Shown here: piece after piece, positions 1 to 10,382 of the stretch | Numbering within the stretch: position 1 is the first letter of the stretch | How the letters are laid out: each line of letters opens with the position of its first letter | Assembly: GCF_024679095.1 (NCBI RefSeq) | Contig: NC_066535.1 | Coordinates: 3,219,861-3,283,860, forward strand | DNA length: 64,000 nt | Source: Eriocheir sinensis | Lineage: Eukaryota; Arthropoda; Malacostraca; Decapoda; Varunidae | Reading direction: 5' to 3' | Translations under genes and position numbers: made by a program | Notes under the pieces: model-generated | What the model was told of the DNA's origin: nothing | Seen by the model: the letters and a program-made list of their open reading frames with translations, nothing else | Databases searched by the model: none

Positions 1-936
1 AATAGGGGAATGGAACAGGCGAATAGGGAGGCTGTTCAAGGCTGTGGAGTGACTAACGATATAGGAGACTATGAACGTGGAGGGATAAGGTTGTAAGGAA
101 GATGAGAGAAATAGGGTGAGATAGGATAAGGATAGGATAGGGGAAATAGAGGAATGGAACAGGCTCATAGGGAGGCTGTTCAAAGCTGTGGAGTGAGTAA
201 AGATATAAGAGATCATGAACGTGGAAGGATAAGGTTATAAGGAAGATGAGGGAAATAGGATGAGGTAGGATAAGGATAGGGGAAATAGGTGAGTGGAACA
301 GGCGTATAGGGAGGCTGTTCAAGGCTGTGGAGTGACTAACGATATAGGAGACCATGAATGTGGAAGGACAATGATGTAAGGTGGATAGGTTAGGATAGGA
401 TAAGGATAGGATAGGGGAAATAGAGGAGTGGAACAGGCGTATAAGGGGGGCTACTCAAGGCTGTGGAGTGAGTAAAGTTATAGGAGACCGGCCCTATGAA
501 CGTGGAGGGATAAGGTTATAAAGAAGATGAGGGAAATAGGATGAGATAGGATAAGGATAGGGGAAATAGGGGAATGGAACAGGCGAATAGGGAGGCTGTT
601 CAAGTCTGTGGAGTGACTAACGATATAGGAGACCATGAATGTGGAGGGATAAGGTTATAAGGAAGATGAGGGAAATAGGATGAAATAGGATAAGGATAGG
701 GGAAATAGGGGAGTGGAACAGGCGTATAGGGAGGCTGTTCAAGGCTGTGGAGTGACTAACGATATAGGAGACTATGAACGTGGAGGGATAAGGTTATAAG
801 GAAGATGAGGGAAATAGGATGAAATAGGATAAGGATAGGGGAAATAGGGGAGTGGAGCAGGCGTATAGGGAGGCTGTTCAAGGCTGTGGAGTGACTAACG
901 ATATAGGAGACCATGAATGTGGAGGGATAATATATA
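1..936. repeat. ~139-bp satellite array, about 7 copies, cut by the window edge
   Basis: The landmark ggaggctgttcaa recurs at about 27, 171, 310, 448 (diverged), 591, 730 and 869, giving a period of 138-144 bp. Monomers differ by point changes and by a 5-6 bp gain or loss in an internal run of gatagg motifs. The last monomer breaks off near 936. The array probably continues to the left of the window. Open frames here are shadows of the repeat. Confidence 0.93.
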
Positions 937-1107
937 AGGAACAGAAGGGCGTGGTTGTTGCTGGCATGGGCTTGGGCGCGAAGGCCTCTGAAGGGGTAGG
1001 GGAGGGTAAGGAGGGGGGGGGGGGGAGGAGGGATGTGCAAACAGCGAGGGGAGTGTGTGGTCATATCCTTGGTCATATCAAAACACGACTCGGGAAAGTC
1101 CCCGCGC

Positions 1108-1110
<3 letters not shown>
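937..1110. other. Unique spacer with a G homopolymer
   Basis: Non-repetitive G/A-rich sequence with a run of about 12 G near 1013. No gene signal seen. Confidence 0.6.

Positions 1111-1164
<54 letters not shown>
1111..1164. repeat. (CA)n microsatellite
   Basis: Uninterrupted CA dinucleotides, 54 bp. Confidence 0.97.
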
Positions 1165-1165
<1 letters not shown>

Positions 1166-1204
1166 TTTGCTGGGAATGAAGGACAAAGAGAAACGATGAA
1201 GATA

Positions 1205-1232
1205 AGGAGGAGGAGGAGGAGGAGGAGGAGGA
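1205..1232. repeat. (AGG)n microsatellite
   Basis: About nine AGG units. Confidence 0.9.
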
Positions 1233-1264
1233 ATAGGTCATCTTCTGTCCCTTTCGTTCATTTC

Positions 1265-1269
<5 letters not shown>

Positions 1270-1333
<64 letters not shown>
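1270..1333. repeat. (CT)n microsatellite
   Basis: 64 bp of pure CT. Confidence 0.97.
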
Positions 1334-1336
<3 letters not shown>

Positions 1337-1380
1337 ACATAACACCATTATCTTATTTTACCATTGCTGTTTTTAGAGAA

Positions 1381-1420
1381 TCATCACCATCATCATCACC
1401 ATCATCATCATCATCATCAT
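1381..1420. repeat. (CAT)n microsatellite
   Basis: CAT units with a few CAC interruptions. Confidence 0.9.
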
Positions 1421-1429
1421 GTGTTTGTG

Positions 1430-1950
1430 GGGAGGTGGTGAAGGAAGGATGTGTAGAAAGGGCGAAGATGGATAGGATGGGGAGGAGGAGAGGCCAAAGA
1501 AGACGGCAAAGATAAAGAAGAGGGGAGAAAATAAGGATGCCAAGGAGGAGGAGGAGGAGGAGGATGAAAAAGGGGGGCGGTGGATAGGAAGGCGTCAAGA
1601 GTGAGTGGAAGATAATGATGGGAAGGTAAGGAGGAGGAGGAGAAGAAGGAGGAGGAGGAGGAGAACGATGAAGGGGACTGTGGAAAGGGGAAATAGGGGA
1701 AAGAAAATGAAGGGGGCGAAGATAAAGATGGAAATAGGGAGGGTGAGGAAGAAGAGATAAGGAGAAAGAAGGAAAAGGGGGAGGAGGAGGAGAATGGGGA
1801 GGGAGGGATAAAGAATAAAGGTGGGGAATGGTAGGGGGTAGGAGGAGGAGGAGGAGGAGGAGGAGGAGGAGGAGGAAGGAGGGGGGGAAGGGGAGGGACG
1901 AAGATGAGGATGGCAAAGATGAGAGGAAGAAAAAAAAATGGGGGGAAGTT
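1430..1950. repeat. Purine-rich low-complexity tract with (GGA)n blocks
   Basis: The + strand is almost entirely A and G, with GGA runs near 1541-1565, 1627-1665 and 1841-1877. The proline/serine/leucine-rich frames on the minus strand are translations of this tract. Confidence 0.85.
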
Positions 1951-2049
1951 CCCGTCTTGTTTTGGTCTTAAGATGCGCTTTCGTGGGTGTCATCCTTATA
2001 AAACAACAAGGAGAACAAGAAGGAGCGATGATCTAACTATACAAAAAGG

Positions 2050-2051
<2 letters not shown>

Positions 2052-2102
<51 letters not shown>
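2052..2102. repeat. (GT)n microsatellite
   Basis: 51 bp of pure GT. Confidence 0.97.
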
Positions 2103-2105
<3 letters not shown>

Positions 2106-2167
2106 TTTTACAGGGCCTGGGCTTACGCTCGTGTGGTCCCGTCTTCGTATCTGTATTTGTCTACTCC

Positions 2168-2169
<2 letters not shown>

Positions 2170-2210
<41 letters not shown>
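2170..2210. repeat. (GT)n microsatellite
   Basis: 41 bp of GT, directly abutting an antisense piece of SINE family S1. Confidence 0.95.
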
Positions 2211-2214
<4 letters not shown>

Positions 2215-2260
2215 GATGCGCGTGGCCTCGGTGCTCATCTCCGTCTCTGGCCCTTATAAG
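2211..2260 (-). mobile_element. S1 SINE, antisense 3' fragment
   Basis: The reverse complement contains the S1 body motif ggagatgagcaccg followed by ccacgcgc, which is also found at 20047-20070 and 20423-20450. Only the 3' part of the SINE is present; the tRNA-like head is missing. The piece lies between two (GT)n tracts. The arrangement fragment, then a shared spacer ending aaggcaaat, then (GT)n is repeated at 3788-3991, so this copy and that one belong to a larger duplicated unit. Confidence 0.72.
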
Positions 2261-2313
2261 TAAAGAAATCAGTAAAACATTGAGAAAAATAAAGTTGATG
2301 AATCCAAAGGCAA

Positions 2314-2314
<1 letters not shown>

Positions 2315-2363
<49 letters not shown>
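2315..2363. repeat. (GT)n microsatellite
   Basis: 49 bp of GT, preceded by a spacer (2291-2314) that recurs at 3925-3948. Confidence 0.96.
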
Positions 2364-2365
<2 letters not shown>

Positions 2366-2518
2366 CAAGTTCTAGTGGGTGTGTTTGTGCAGCTGACATT
2401 TTTAGAATTGTTGTTTTGCTTTCGTTTTACTTTCATCTAATTTATGTTGTGTATTAATTTATTTTATTTTATTGTGTTAGTATTATGTTTTATTTTTTGT
2501 GTTTTGCTTACCAAATTT

Positions 2519-2520
<2 letters not shown>

Positions 2521-2568
<48 letters not shown>
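2521..2568. repeat. (GT)n microsatellite
   Basis: 48 bp of pure GT. Confidence 0.96.
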
Positions 2569-2571
<3 letters not shown>

Positions 2572-2622
2572 CAGATTAAATATTGGCTGACTTCTCGCAG
2601 GAATGTAGGCTTTTCCGTATAT

Positions 2623-2625
<3 letters not shown>

Positions 2626-2680
<55 letters not shown>
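2626..2680. repeat. (CT)n microsatellite
   Basis: 55 bp of CT. Confidence 0.96.
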
Positions 2681-2684
<4 letters not shown>

Positions 2685-2786
2685 CCACTTCTTGCATTCC
2701 GGATATATATTTGCTTTTTCTTAGCTCGTGGAGTAACCGAAGGGGAAATAAATAGAACAAAAGCATATATTTACACTAAAGTTATT

Positions 2787-2787
<1 letters not shown>

Positions 2788-2848
<61 letters not shown>
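2788..2848. repeat. (CA)n microsatellite
   Basis: 61 bp of CA. Confidence 0.97.
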
Positions 2849-2849
<1 letters not shown>

Positions 2850-2999
2850 GCCTTTCGTATACATCTAGATTACTGTGTCTGACTGTCTCAACCTCCACGT
2901 CCGCAGTGTTGTAATACGTAAACAGATTCCTTACAAGGCACATCCACAACACTGTATGAGGGATTAAGGACCCGAGGAAGGACGTTTTATATTAGGAAA

Positions 3000-3250
3000 T
3001 GTGACAATGTGCATGAGAAAGGGCGTGAGAGGGGGCGGAGGAATTGTGAATGAGTAAATGTGGGAGTGAGGGAGGGAGTAAGAGTTGGGATGGAGTGTTT
3101 GAGAATGAGGAGGGAGGGAGTGAGCGGATGAGTGAATTGTGGATGAGTAAGTGTGGGGTTGAGGGAGGGAGTAAGAGTTGGGATGGAGTGTTTGAGAGTG
3201 AGGAGGGAGGGAGTGAGCGGATGAGTGAATTGTGGATGAGTTAGCGATGG
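3000..3250. repeat. 93-bp G/A-rich tandem repeat, two copies
   Basis: A unit starting gagtaa at 3052 is repeated almost unchanged at 3145. It is G/A-rich and merges into the shorter repeats that follow. Confidence 0.85.
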
Positions 3251-3600
3251 GAGTGAGTGAGTGGAGTGAGGGAGAAAGGCAGAGAAAGTGAGTGGGTGAG
3301 TGAATGAGGGAAAAAGTATGAGAGAGAGGCAGAGAAAGTGAGTGAGTGAGTGAGTGAGGGAAGAAGTATGAGAGAGGCAGAGAAAGTGAGTGAGGGAAGA
3401 AGTATGAGAGAGGCAGAGAAAGTGAGTGAGGGAAGAAGTATGAGAGAGAGGCAGAGAAAGTGAGTGAGTGAGTGAGTGAGGGAGGGAAGAAGTATGAGAG
3501 AGGCAGAGAAAGTGAGTGAGGGAAGAAGTATGAGAGAGAGGCAGAGAAAGTGAGTGAGTGAGTGAGTGAGGGAAGAAGTATGCAAATGAATGAGAGTGGG
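3250..3600. repeat. GTGA-rich minisatellite
   Basis: Units built from gaggcagagaaagtgagtga and gggaagaagtatgagaga recur about eight times with length variation caused by extra gtga units. The leucine/serine-rich minus-strand frame across 2964-3665 is a translation of this array, not a gene. Confidence 0.88.
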
Positions 3601-3777
3601 TGAATAAAGTGAATGACGGGAGAGGAAAAAAAAAAGAAAAAAAAAAAGAGTCGAGTTAAGGACACGAGTTCAAGGGTCAGAAATGAATGAAGAGAAAGGT
3701 TACTGTTATAAAAAAAAAACGTCGGTCATGCAAGGATGTTAAAAAAAATGATGTAATGAATAACAGTTACTACGACC

Positions 3778-3835
3778 GAGCAAGTATGCGGATGCGCGTG
3801 GCCTCGGTGTTCATCTCCGTTTCATTGGCTCTTGA
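3778..3835 (-). mobile_element. S1 SINE, antisense 3' fragment
   Basis: The reverse complement carries the S1 body ggagatgaacaccg plus ccacgcgc and the upstream agagccaa motif seen at 20408-20416 in the full-length copy. No tRNA head is present. It is followed by a spacer and a (GT)n tract shared with 2211-2363. Confidence 0.75.
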
Positions 3836-3946
3836 GTGAATGAGTTTGAGTAGAAGAGGAGAGAAGGAGGAGAGAAAGGAAGATACTAACTGTATGAGAA
3901 AAGAAACGAAAAAACGAATGAATGAAGTTGATAAATGCAAAGGCAA

Positions 3947-3948
<2 letters not shown>

Positions 3949-3991
<43 letters not shown>
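3949..3991. repeat. (GT)n microsatellite
   Basis: 43 bp of GT. Confidence 0.96.
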
Positions 3992-3992
<1 letters not shown>

Positions 3993-4066
3993 ATCAACCT
4001 TGAATGCGGTAATAATGAAGGTGAATGTTTCCTCACCGATACCGTTTTATTATTACTTTTTTTTAC

Positions 4067-4085
4067 CACCACCAGCATTACCACC

Positions 4086-4117
<32 letters not shown>

Positions 4118-4123
4118 CAACAA
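4067..4123. repeat. (CCA)n-(CAA)n compound microsatellite
   Basis: CCA units switch to CAA units near 4100. Confidence 0.9.
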
Positions 4124-4189
4124 TAACACAACTGGAGGACATTAATTTTGCTCCAGGTTATTATTGATTAGGCGGGTCGAGGCCTTGAA

Positions 4190-4305
4190 CGAGGAGGAGG
4201 AGGAGGAGGAGGGGGATCATGTGTTTTGCGGGATGGCGTAGGAACTGGTGGGGGGCGAGGAGGGGGAAGGTGGGAAGAGAGCGTTTGAGGAAGGAAATTC
4301 GTTGG

Positions 4306-4341
<36 letters not shown>

Positions 4342-4560
4342 GGTAGGTCTTGCTCTCTCTATTGCAATGTTCTCTTCTCTTTATAGTTTGGTGGTGGTGG
4401 TGGTTGTGGTGGCGGTGGGAAGGTGAGAAGAGGAGGAAATAGTAAGGAAAGGAGAGGCGAGTTAAGTAAGAGGAGGTAATGGAGGAGGAGGAAGTGGAGG
4501 AAATGGACGGGAAGGAGGAGGAGGAGGAGGAGGAGGAGGACTGCCGGTAAAGGGAAATAG
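4190..4560. repeat. GGA/GGT-rich low-complexity region
   Basis: GGA blocks at about 4190-4213 and 4480-4540 and a GGT block near 4390-4415 surround the (CT)n at 4310-4338. Confidence 0.75.
4310..4338. repeat. (CT)n microsatellite
   Basis: About 29 bp of CT. Confidence 0.9.
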
Positions 4561-4599
4561 CTGTAAATGGTGTTAATTTCCTCTGTTGTCGCCGTCACT

Positions 4600-4870
4600 C
4601 CCATCACCATCATCACCACCACCACCATCAACAACAACAACAACAACGACGACGACCTTAAAAACAATAACATCATCACCATCATCATCACATCATTACT
4701 GTCATCATTATCGTCGAGTATAGTAGCACCATCACCACAACCACCATTATTATCATTATTATTGTTATTTGCCAGACACTATTGGTCACGTATGGAAGGG
4801 GTGACGATATTGCGGTGGTGGTGGTGGTGGTAGTGGTGGTTGTTGGTGGTAGTGGTGGTGGTGGTAGCGT
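4600..4870. repeat. Mixed trinucleotide region: CAT, CAA, ATT, then (GGT)n
   Basis: CAT/CAC/CAA units at 4605-4760, then a GGT-rich tract with short interruptions at about 4812-4867. Frames across it encode homopolymeric peptides. Confidence 0.82.
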
Positions 4871-5129
4871 GTATCAAAGGAGTAACGGAGTTCGGGCCGT
4901 TGCCATTCGTCTCATCTCTTAAATTTATTGGCTCTTTTATTACGTTAGTCAGTTTGTTCTTTGTTCTCTGTCTTTGTTTTCGTGGCGGCGTGGCGGGAAG
5001 AAGCTGGCTGAGGTTGGCTGCCAGTGGTGGTGGGGAATTTGACGTACAGAGGAGCAACGTTGGGGTGAGTCATGTTTTAGTTGTTCTCTTCCTGCTTGTA
5101 TTAATTATCGACGAAACTGTTTATTCATT

Positions 5130-5246
5130 CTTCTTCTTCTTCTTCTTCTACTGCTTTCCTTTCTTCTTCTTCTTCTTCTTCTTTTCTTCTTTTCTTCTTC
5201 TTTTCTTCTTCTTTCCTTTCTTCTTCTTTTCTTCTTTTCTCATTAC
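5130..5246. repeat. (TTC)n microsatellite
   Basis: About 117 bp of TTC with small interruptions, such as ttttcttc slips. Confidence 0.93.
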
Positions 5247-5276
5247 TTGTTCCTATTATAATATTTTATCACCCGT

Positions 5277-5280
5277 AGTT

Positions 5281-5312
<32 letters not shown>
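5277..5312. repeat. (AGT)n microsatellite
   Basis: About eleven AGT-type units. Confidence 0.9.
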
Positions 5313-5611
5313 TCCTTCCGATGGTACAGTGACAACTTCTAATGATCTGGGCGAGTCAACTTCAAGACGTCAAAAAGGAAAGAGGAGTGATGTCATGAGG
5401 CAAGCCATACTATTGATCTTGCGGGGGAGGGGGAACGAGGGGTTGGGGGACAAGGTTACCGTGTGCGGGAGGGAGCTTTCCTTGGTCTTGGTCTTGACGT
5501 GTCCTTATAATTCGAGCTACCACAATCCCCCCGAAAAAAAAAAAAAACCTGCCAGATTATTTTGGGAGATTGTGGTCGCAGGAATTACAGGTATAAAAGG
5601 TGTATTGCATT

Positions 5612-5613
<2 letters not shown>

Positions 5614-5683
<70 letters not shown>
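5614..5683. repeat. (CT)n microsatellite
   Basis: 70 bp of CT. Confidence 0.97.
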
Positions 5684-5687
<4 letters not shown>

Positions 5688-5744
5688 CGATCGCCACCCA
5701 CCACTTGGTCAGAAGGTAAGAGCTTGTATCCACAGGCGTAGAGG

Positions 5745-6130
5745 AAGGAATGAGTAAACAGGAGGAGGAAAGTAAAGGAGAGAAAACGAAAAGGAGTAAA
5801 TAAAACAGGTAAAATAGAGGAGTAAATGAAGAGCGGAGTAGAAGAGAAAGACTGAATGCGTAGGTAAATTGTGGAGTATAGAAAAGAGTAATGAAAGGGT
5901 AAACAGATGGAGGAGGAGGAGGAAAACAAAACAGGGGAGACGAAAGGGAATGAATGTACTGTGGAGTGGGGAAAACGTGGAAAGAATTAATGAGTACACT
6001 GTAGAGCAGAAAAAAAGAGTAAATAGAGGGAGGAGGAGGAGGAGGAGGAGGAGGAAAACAAAGAAGGGGAGACGAAAGTGAGTGCATAAAATTGTGGAGT
6101 TAAAGAGAATGAATGTGGAGTAGAAAAAGA
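5745..6130. repeat. Degenerate ~125-bp purine-rich tandem repeat
   Basis: The sequence gaggaggaggaaaacaaa followed by a ggggagacgaaag motif occurs near 5911-5945 and 6030-6075. Weaker related copies, each with gagtaaa...gtggag landmarks, lie upstream. The frames on both strands are low-complexity shadows. Confidence 0.75.
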
Positions 6131-6800
6131 ATGAATGAGTAACTTTTGAAGAAGAAAAGAAGAATGAAAGAGACGAGTAAACAGGAGAAAAGCAGAGAAG
6201 GGAAAGACGAAAGAGTGTTACAGTGTCTGAGAGAAGGTTAGGGTAGGTAAGTTAATGGAAGGAGAAGAATCGCGGTGTAATAGGTTTGTGGAAATAAAAC
6301 TATGGAAAATATATAATTAGAAAAATAAGTGTTACAGGGAATGGCAGAACGTTTTTGGGCATATTAATAATGAAATCAGAATCATGGGGTGTAATAGGCC
6401 TGTAGATAACACTTGGATAATGTGGGGGGGAGAAAAAACTATGAAAAATAAATAGTCAGATAAAGAAGTGTTAAAGGAAACGATAAAATGTAGCGGAAGG
6501 AGAATCTCGGAACGTATAAGGACATTGAAAATCGTTTAGACAATGTGCGTGAAGCAAAACTGTGCAAAAATAAATAGTTAGGAAAATAAATGTAGCAGGG
6601 AAAAGCAGAATGTTGTGGAGTTATGTCTGGTGGAAGGAGAATCTTGAAACATAGAAGGGTATTGGACACCTTTTAAAAATAGGTCGAAAAATTGGTGTCA
6701 CAGGGAACAGCAGAATGTTTTTGGATTATATTTATACTTATTAATGGCACAGTAAGCATAGGGTGTAATAGGGTAGTGGACATTGACCGGATAATTGAGA
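6130..6800. repeat. Degenerate ~110-150-bp A-rich tandem repeat
   Basis: Motifs gtgtaatagg, then an aaaactatg(a/g)aaaaata motif, then agtgttacagggaa recur near 6270, 6400, 6555 and 6690 with many changes. This is an old, eroded array. Confidence 0.65.
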
Positions 6801-6869
6801 TGAAAAGTAATTGAAATATGACGAGGCTGTGGTTAGCTTAAGAGACTGGTGGTAATGAGAAGCCCCCGA

Positions 6870-6983
6870 TTTTATTTCAGCAAAAGGTAAAGCTCAAGAG
6901 CAAAAAACACGAAAACAGAAAAGCCCGCTGATTACTGCTCCCATAAATAAGTAGAGTGGCCAAATGAGAGGTCAATTTCGGGA
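6870..6983 (-). mobile_element. LINE 3'-end fragment (same family as 31597-32255)
   Basis: On the minus strand this reads through a cccgaaattgacc stop region, a ggccac motif, then ttatgggagc, then cttgagct near a tail. The same order is found at 32117-32230 downstream of the larger LINE copy. Only about 115 bp of 3' untranslated sequence remains, typical of a severely 5'-truncated non-LTR retrotransposon copy. The match was found by eye with several mismatches. Confidence 0.7.
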
Positions 6984-7269
6984 TAATGATAGCATGTAAT
7001 TAAATACGTTGTCATTTCAGGTTAGCTATTATGAACGATGTAACTTATTTTTTATTTGATTGTATATAAGTGTTTGTAATGATGCTACAATGATTCGATG
7101 CTTGGTCTGATTCTTCTTGGCACTGTGACGAGGTTAATTGTGGCACTTTTTGAGGGTGGATCAGTGCCATAATGGGGCTAATGGGGTTTAATAATGGTGG
7201 GTCTAAATGTTGGCACTTTATATTTCATGGTGGTGGGCCTACCTGTTTGTCTGCCTGCTTGTCTGTTTG

Positions 7270-7271
<2 letters not shown>
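6984..7271. other. Unique AT-rich spacer
   Basis: No repeat, RNA or coding signal seen. Confidence 0.5.

Positions 7272-7326
<55 letters not shown>
7272..7326. repeat. (GT)n microsatellite
   Basis: 55 bp of GT, followed by a short CCTA-type repeat near 7395-7445. Confidence 0.96.
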
Positions 7327-7327
<1 letters not shown>

Positions 7328-7542
7328 AAGATCAACAAGACGGTGTTGTAAATATAATTTTTTTTTATATATATAGAAGGTCACATATTATTATCTACCT
7401 ATTTACCTACTTACCTACATACGTACCTACCGACCTACCTACCTGCTTGTAAGGGGGTCAGTAGTAGAAGACAATAAAGAAAGAAAAAAGCGAGAGAAAA
7501 TGCCATACTGAACTGAGCGGTGGGAATAGTCGCTTCCTTCTC

Positions 7543-7735
7543 GTACATCAACCAATTCTAAAGGCTAAAAAAATAGGTCAAACGCGTCCACATGAGTGTT
7601 TCTTTACGTTCATGGTGCAGACACTTTGCCACACTACCACCAGGGTCATCACACTACCCATGGAAAGGACCACAAAGCCTACGAAAGCCCTGCGAAATGC
7701 ATGTGCTTGGGCGCCAAAAGGTTGTAGAGTATGGT
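7543..7735 (+). mobile_element. F1 MITE, diverged partial copy
   Basis: It carries the F1 landmarks in order: atgagtgttt, ttcatggtgcag, accaccagggtcat, acgaaagcc, tgcttgggcgccaaa. The first terminus is eroded. It lies head to head with the next F1 copy, forming an inverted pair of about 400 bp. The frame at 7592-7846 is a shadow of this element. Confidence 0.75.
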
Positions 7736-7942
7736 CCAGGTCGTATTATAAGACATTTCGCCGCCCAAGAACACATATTTGACAAGGCTTTCGTAAGAGT
7801 TGTGGGCATTTCCAGTTGTAGTTTTATGGCCCTAGTGGTAGTTTGACCCTTCACCTGTACCATGAACCTGAAGAAACACTCATTAGAACCCGACTGACCC
7901 CCTCTTTGACCTTTAGAAATAGTTAATGTGAGAAGCGATAGT

Positions 7943-7950
7943 GTCTTATA
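7943..7950. repeat. Target site duplication of hAT-1, left
   Basis: The 8-bp word gtcttata abuts the left terminus and is repeated exactly at 9025-9032. Confidence 0.93.
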
Positions 7951-9024
7951 CAGGGTTGGCCGATTTAAATCATGATGATTTAAATCAGTGATTTAAATCA
8001 AGATTTAAATCAGATGATTTTTTATAAATCATTGATTTAAATCAATATTTACTTCTGCCCAAACCAACATGGAATGTAAAGGAAAAATATAAAAACAAAC
8101 ACATACTTACACGTGCTTTATATATTCCTGAGGAATAGAACACTAAAAGCTCCTGAGAAGTAGAATATTAAAGCACTTCTTTTACAATACAGTATAACAA
8201 AAAATCCACATGCTATTAAAAAAAGGAAATCAAAGAGGTTTACTTGTAACGAACTGTACTTATTTCCTGAAGTAATGAATTTAAAAAAAAAGAAAATTAT
8301 TATGGCCTGAATTTAAAACAAAAGCACATTGAATTTATTCTGTAAAAACAGTTTTTGAAAAATAATGATACACTTCTTTGAAAGTAGTTTATAAAAATTC
8401 TTTGAAATCGAAATTCAAAATCTTTAAAAAATTAGGATTTTAATTCTTATGACAATAAATTTGGTTCTTTTCAGTCTTGCTACTATTCCTTGTAACCCCA
8501 GTTTACACTGTTTGCATAAAACTCTCCATGCTTTCCCAGACTTTGAAGGAATTCTGTTAAAATGTTCCCACACTGGATCACTCTTCCTACCAGACACATT
8601 AATCCTTGTGGTCAGTGACATCTCTACGCTCTTGCAGTTAGCTCAGGAATGAGTGGCTGGCCTGTAACACCTAAACAGTCAAACTACTACACAGTGACAC
8701 AAGTCCGGCTATGTCCTAACATGATGTAAGAGGAACAGAACAGAGCCTGAGAGAGATGATGCAATCCTGGTCGTGTGGCTACTTGGGCTGCTTGACAGGT
8801 TCAAACACATTGTAACCAAGTGAGAGATGATGCAACATGCTGTAAAAACACTCCAAAATGTGTTTTAAACTAATGTATAGAATATACATATAGCTTTCCA
8901 AGTATTTTTTTATGCTGATTAATAAGAAAATAAAAAAATCTGGTTTAAATAAAAAAATCTGATTTAAATAAAAAAATCAGATTTTTTTTTATTTAAAAAG
9001 AAAAAAAAAAAATCACCAACCCTG
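7951..9024 (-). mobile_element. hAT-superfamily DNA transposon, decayed (hAT-1)
   Basis: The element is 1,074 bp. It begins CAGGGTTGG and ends CCAACCCTG, and both ends continue into GATTTAAATC-type repeats. A perfect 8-bp target duplication (gtcttata) flanks it. Terminal CAGGG plus an 8-bp duplication is characteristic of hAT transposons. The interior is AT-rich and encodes only a relic BED zinc finger on the minus strand (8424-8621); no DDE/RNase-H or hATC dimerisation region was seen, so it is non-autonomous or deleted. It landed in the terminus of an F1 MITE. The TTTAAA-rich subterminal repeats may be transposase-binding repeats (inference). Confidence 0.9.
8424..8621 (-). pseudogene. BED-type zinc finger relic of a hAT transposase
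   Basis: This 65-residue minus-strand frame contains VWEHF near residues 18-22 and a CxxC pair (CKQC) near residues 36-39. LQG and a RLK motif follow, matching the order of a BED zinc finger, the DNA-binding domain at the N-terminus of hAT transposases. The second metal-binding pair (His/His) is missing and the frame runs out after the RLK motif. It lies inside hAT-1, which supports the assignment. Not functional as it stands. Confidence 0.72.
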
Positions 9025-9032
9025 GTCTTATA
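9025..9032. repeat. Target site duplication of hAT-1, right
   Basis: gtcttata, identical to 7943-7950. Confidence 0.93.
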
Positions 9033-9041
9033 ATACCAACC

Positions 9042-9786
<745 letters not shown>

Positions 9787-9982
9787 AGTAGTAGTAGTAG
9801 TAGTAACAGTAGTAGTAGCAGTAAAGGAAATAAAATACTCTAACTGAAAAATAATAAAAAAAACCGGTCACCGTATATTTTTAAGAATTGCTGTGAATGA
9901 TGGTGATGATGATGATGATGATGGTATATATTCAGTAGTGTTGATAATTATGTCAATGCTGAACCAAACAACGGGTAATGTA

Positions 9983-10031
9983 GTAGTATCAGTAGTAGTT
10001 GTAGTAGTAGTAGTAGTAGTAGTAGTAGTAA
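9983..10031. repeat. (AGT)n microsatellite
   Basis: AGT units with one or two substitutions. Confidence 0.92.
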
Positions 10032-10277
10032 GTGGGTGATAACTAAAACACTGGTGGACTAGCGGCTGACTTTTCTTTCCGTAACTGAAGGCAGGAAGGA
10101 AGGGATGGACGGGGCAAAAAGTTACGAGATAAAAAGATGACTCAGCTCCTAAGTAGTGAAGTTGTTTGGCGCCCTAACGTGAGCGGAGCCGATAAGATTA
10201 CGTCCATAGTGTGAGGTTTGTGATAAGCTGATAAGAAGGTGTTAGCAAGATGATTTAAAGCAGCAGCAACAGTAATA
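10032..10277. other. Unique spacer
   Basis: No feature seen. Confidence 0.45.
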
Positions 10278-10382
10278 ATAGTAGTAGTAGTAGTGGTAGT
10301 AGTAGTAGTAGTAGTAGTAGCTGACGTAGTAGTGGTAGTAGTAGTAGTAGTAGAAGCAGTGGTAGTGGTAGTAGTAGTAGTA
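10278..10382. repeat. (AGT)n imperfect microsatellite
   Basis: AGT units with GGT and GCT interruptions. Confidence 0.92.

Larger units (their letters stand above)
7739..9037 (-). mobile_element. F1 MITE (subfamily a), interrupted by hAT-1
   Basis: F1 sequence runs from the terminal motif GGTCGTATTATAAGAC at 7739 to 7950 and resumes at 9025-9037 (gtcttataatacc) after the 1,074-bp hAT-1 insertion. Without hAT-1 and one copy of its target duplication the element would be about 218 bp and nearly identical to the next F1 copy at 9042-9259. The ends form imperfect inverted repeats of about 14-16 bp. No coding capacity. Confidence 0.88.

Noticed and set aside
1..936. Telomere-like taggg/ttagg motifs
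   Set aside because: They occur inside a 139-bp monomer and are not a run of TTAGG units, so this is not a telomere.
2964..3665. 233-residue minus-strand frame
   Set aside because: It is the complement of the G/A-rich minisatellites, with repeated Ser/Leu/Phe segments and no domain.
4840..5757. 305-residue plus-strand frame
   Set aside because: It strings together GGT, TTC, AGT and CT microsatellites with unique spacers. The homopolymeric peptide blocks argue against a protein.
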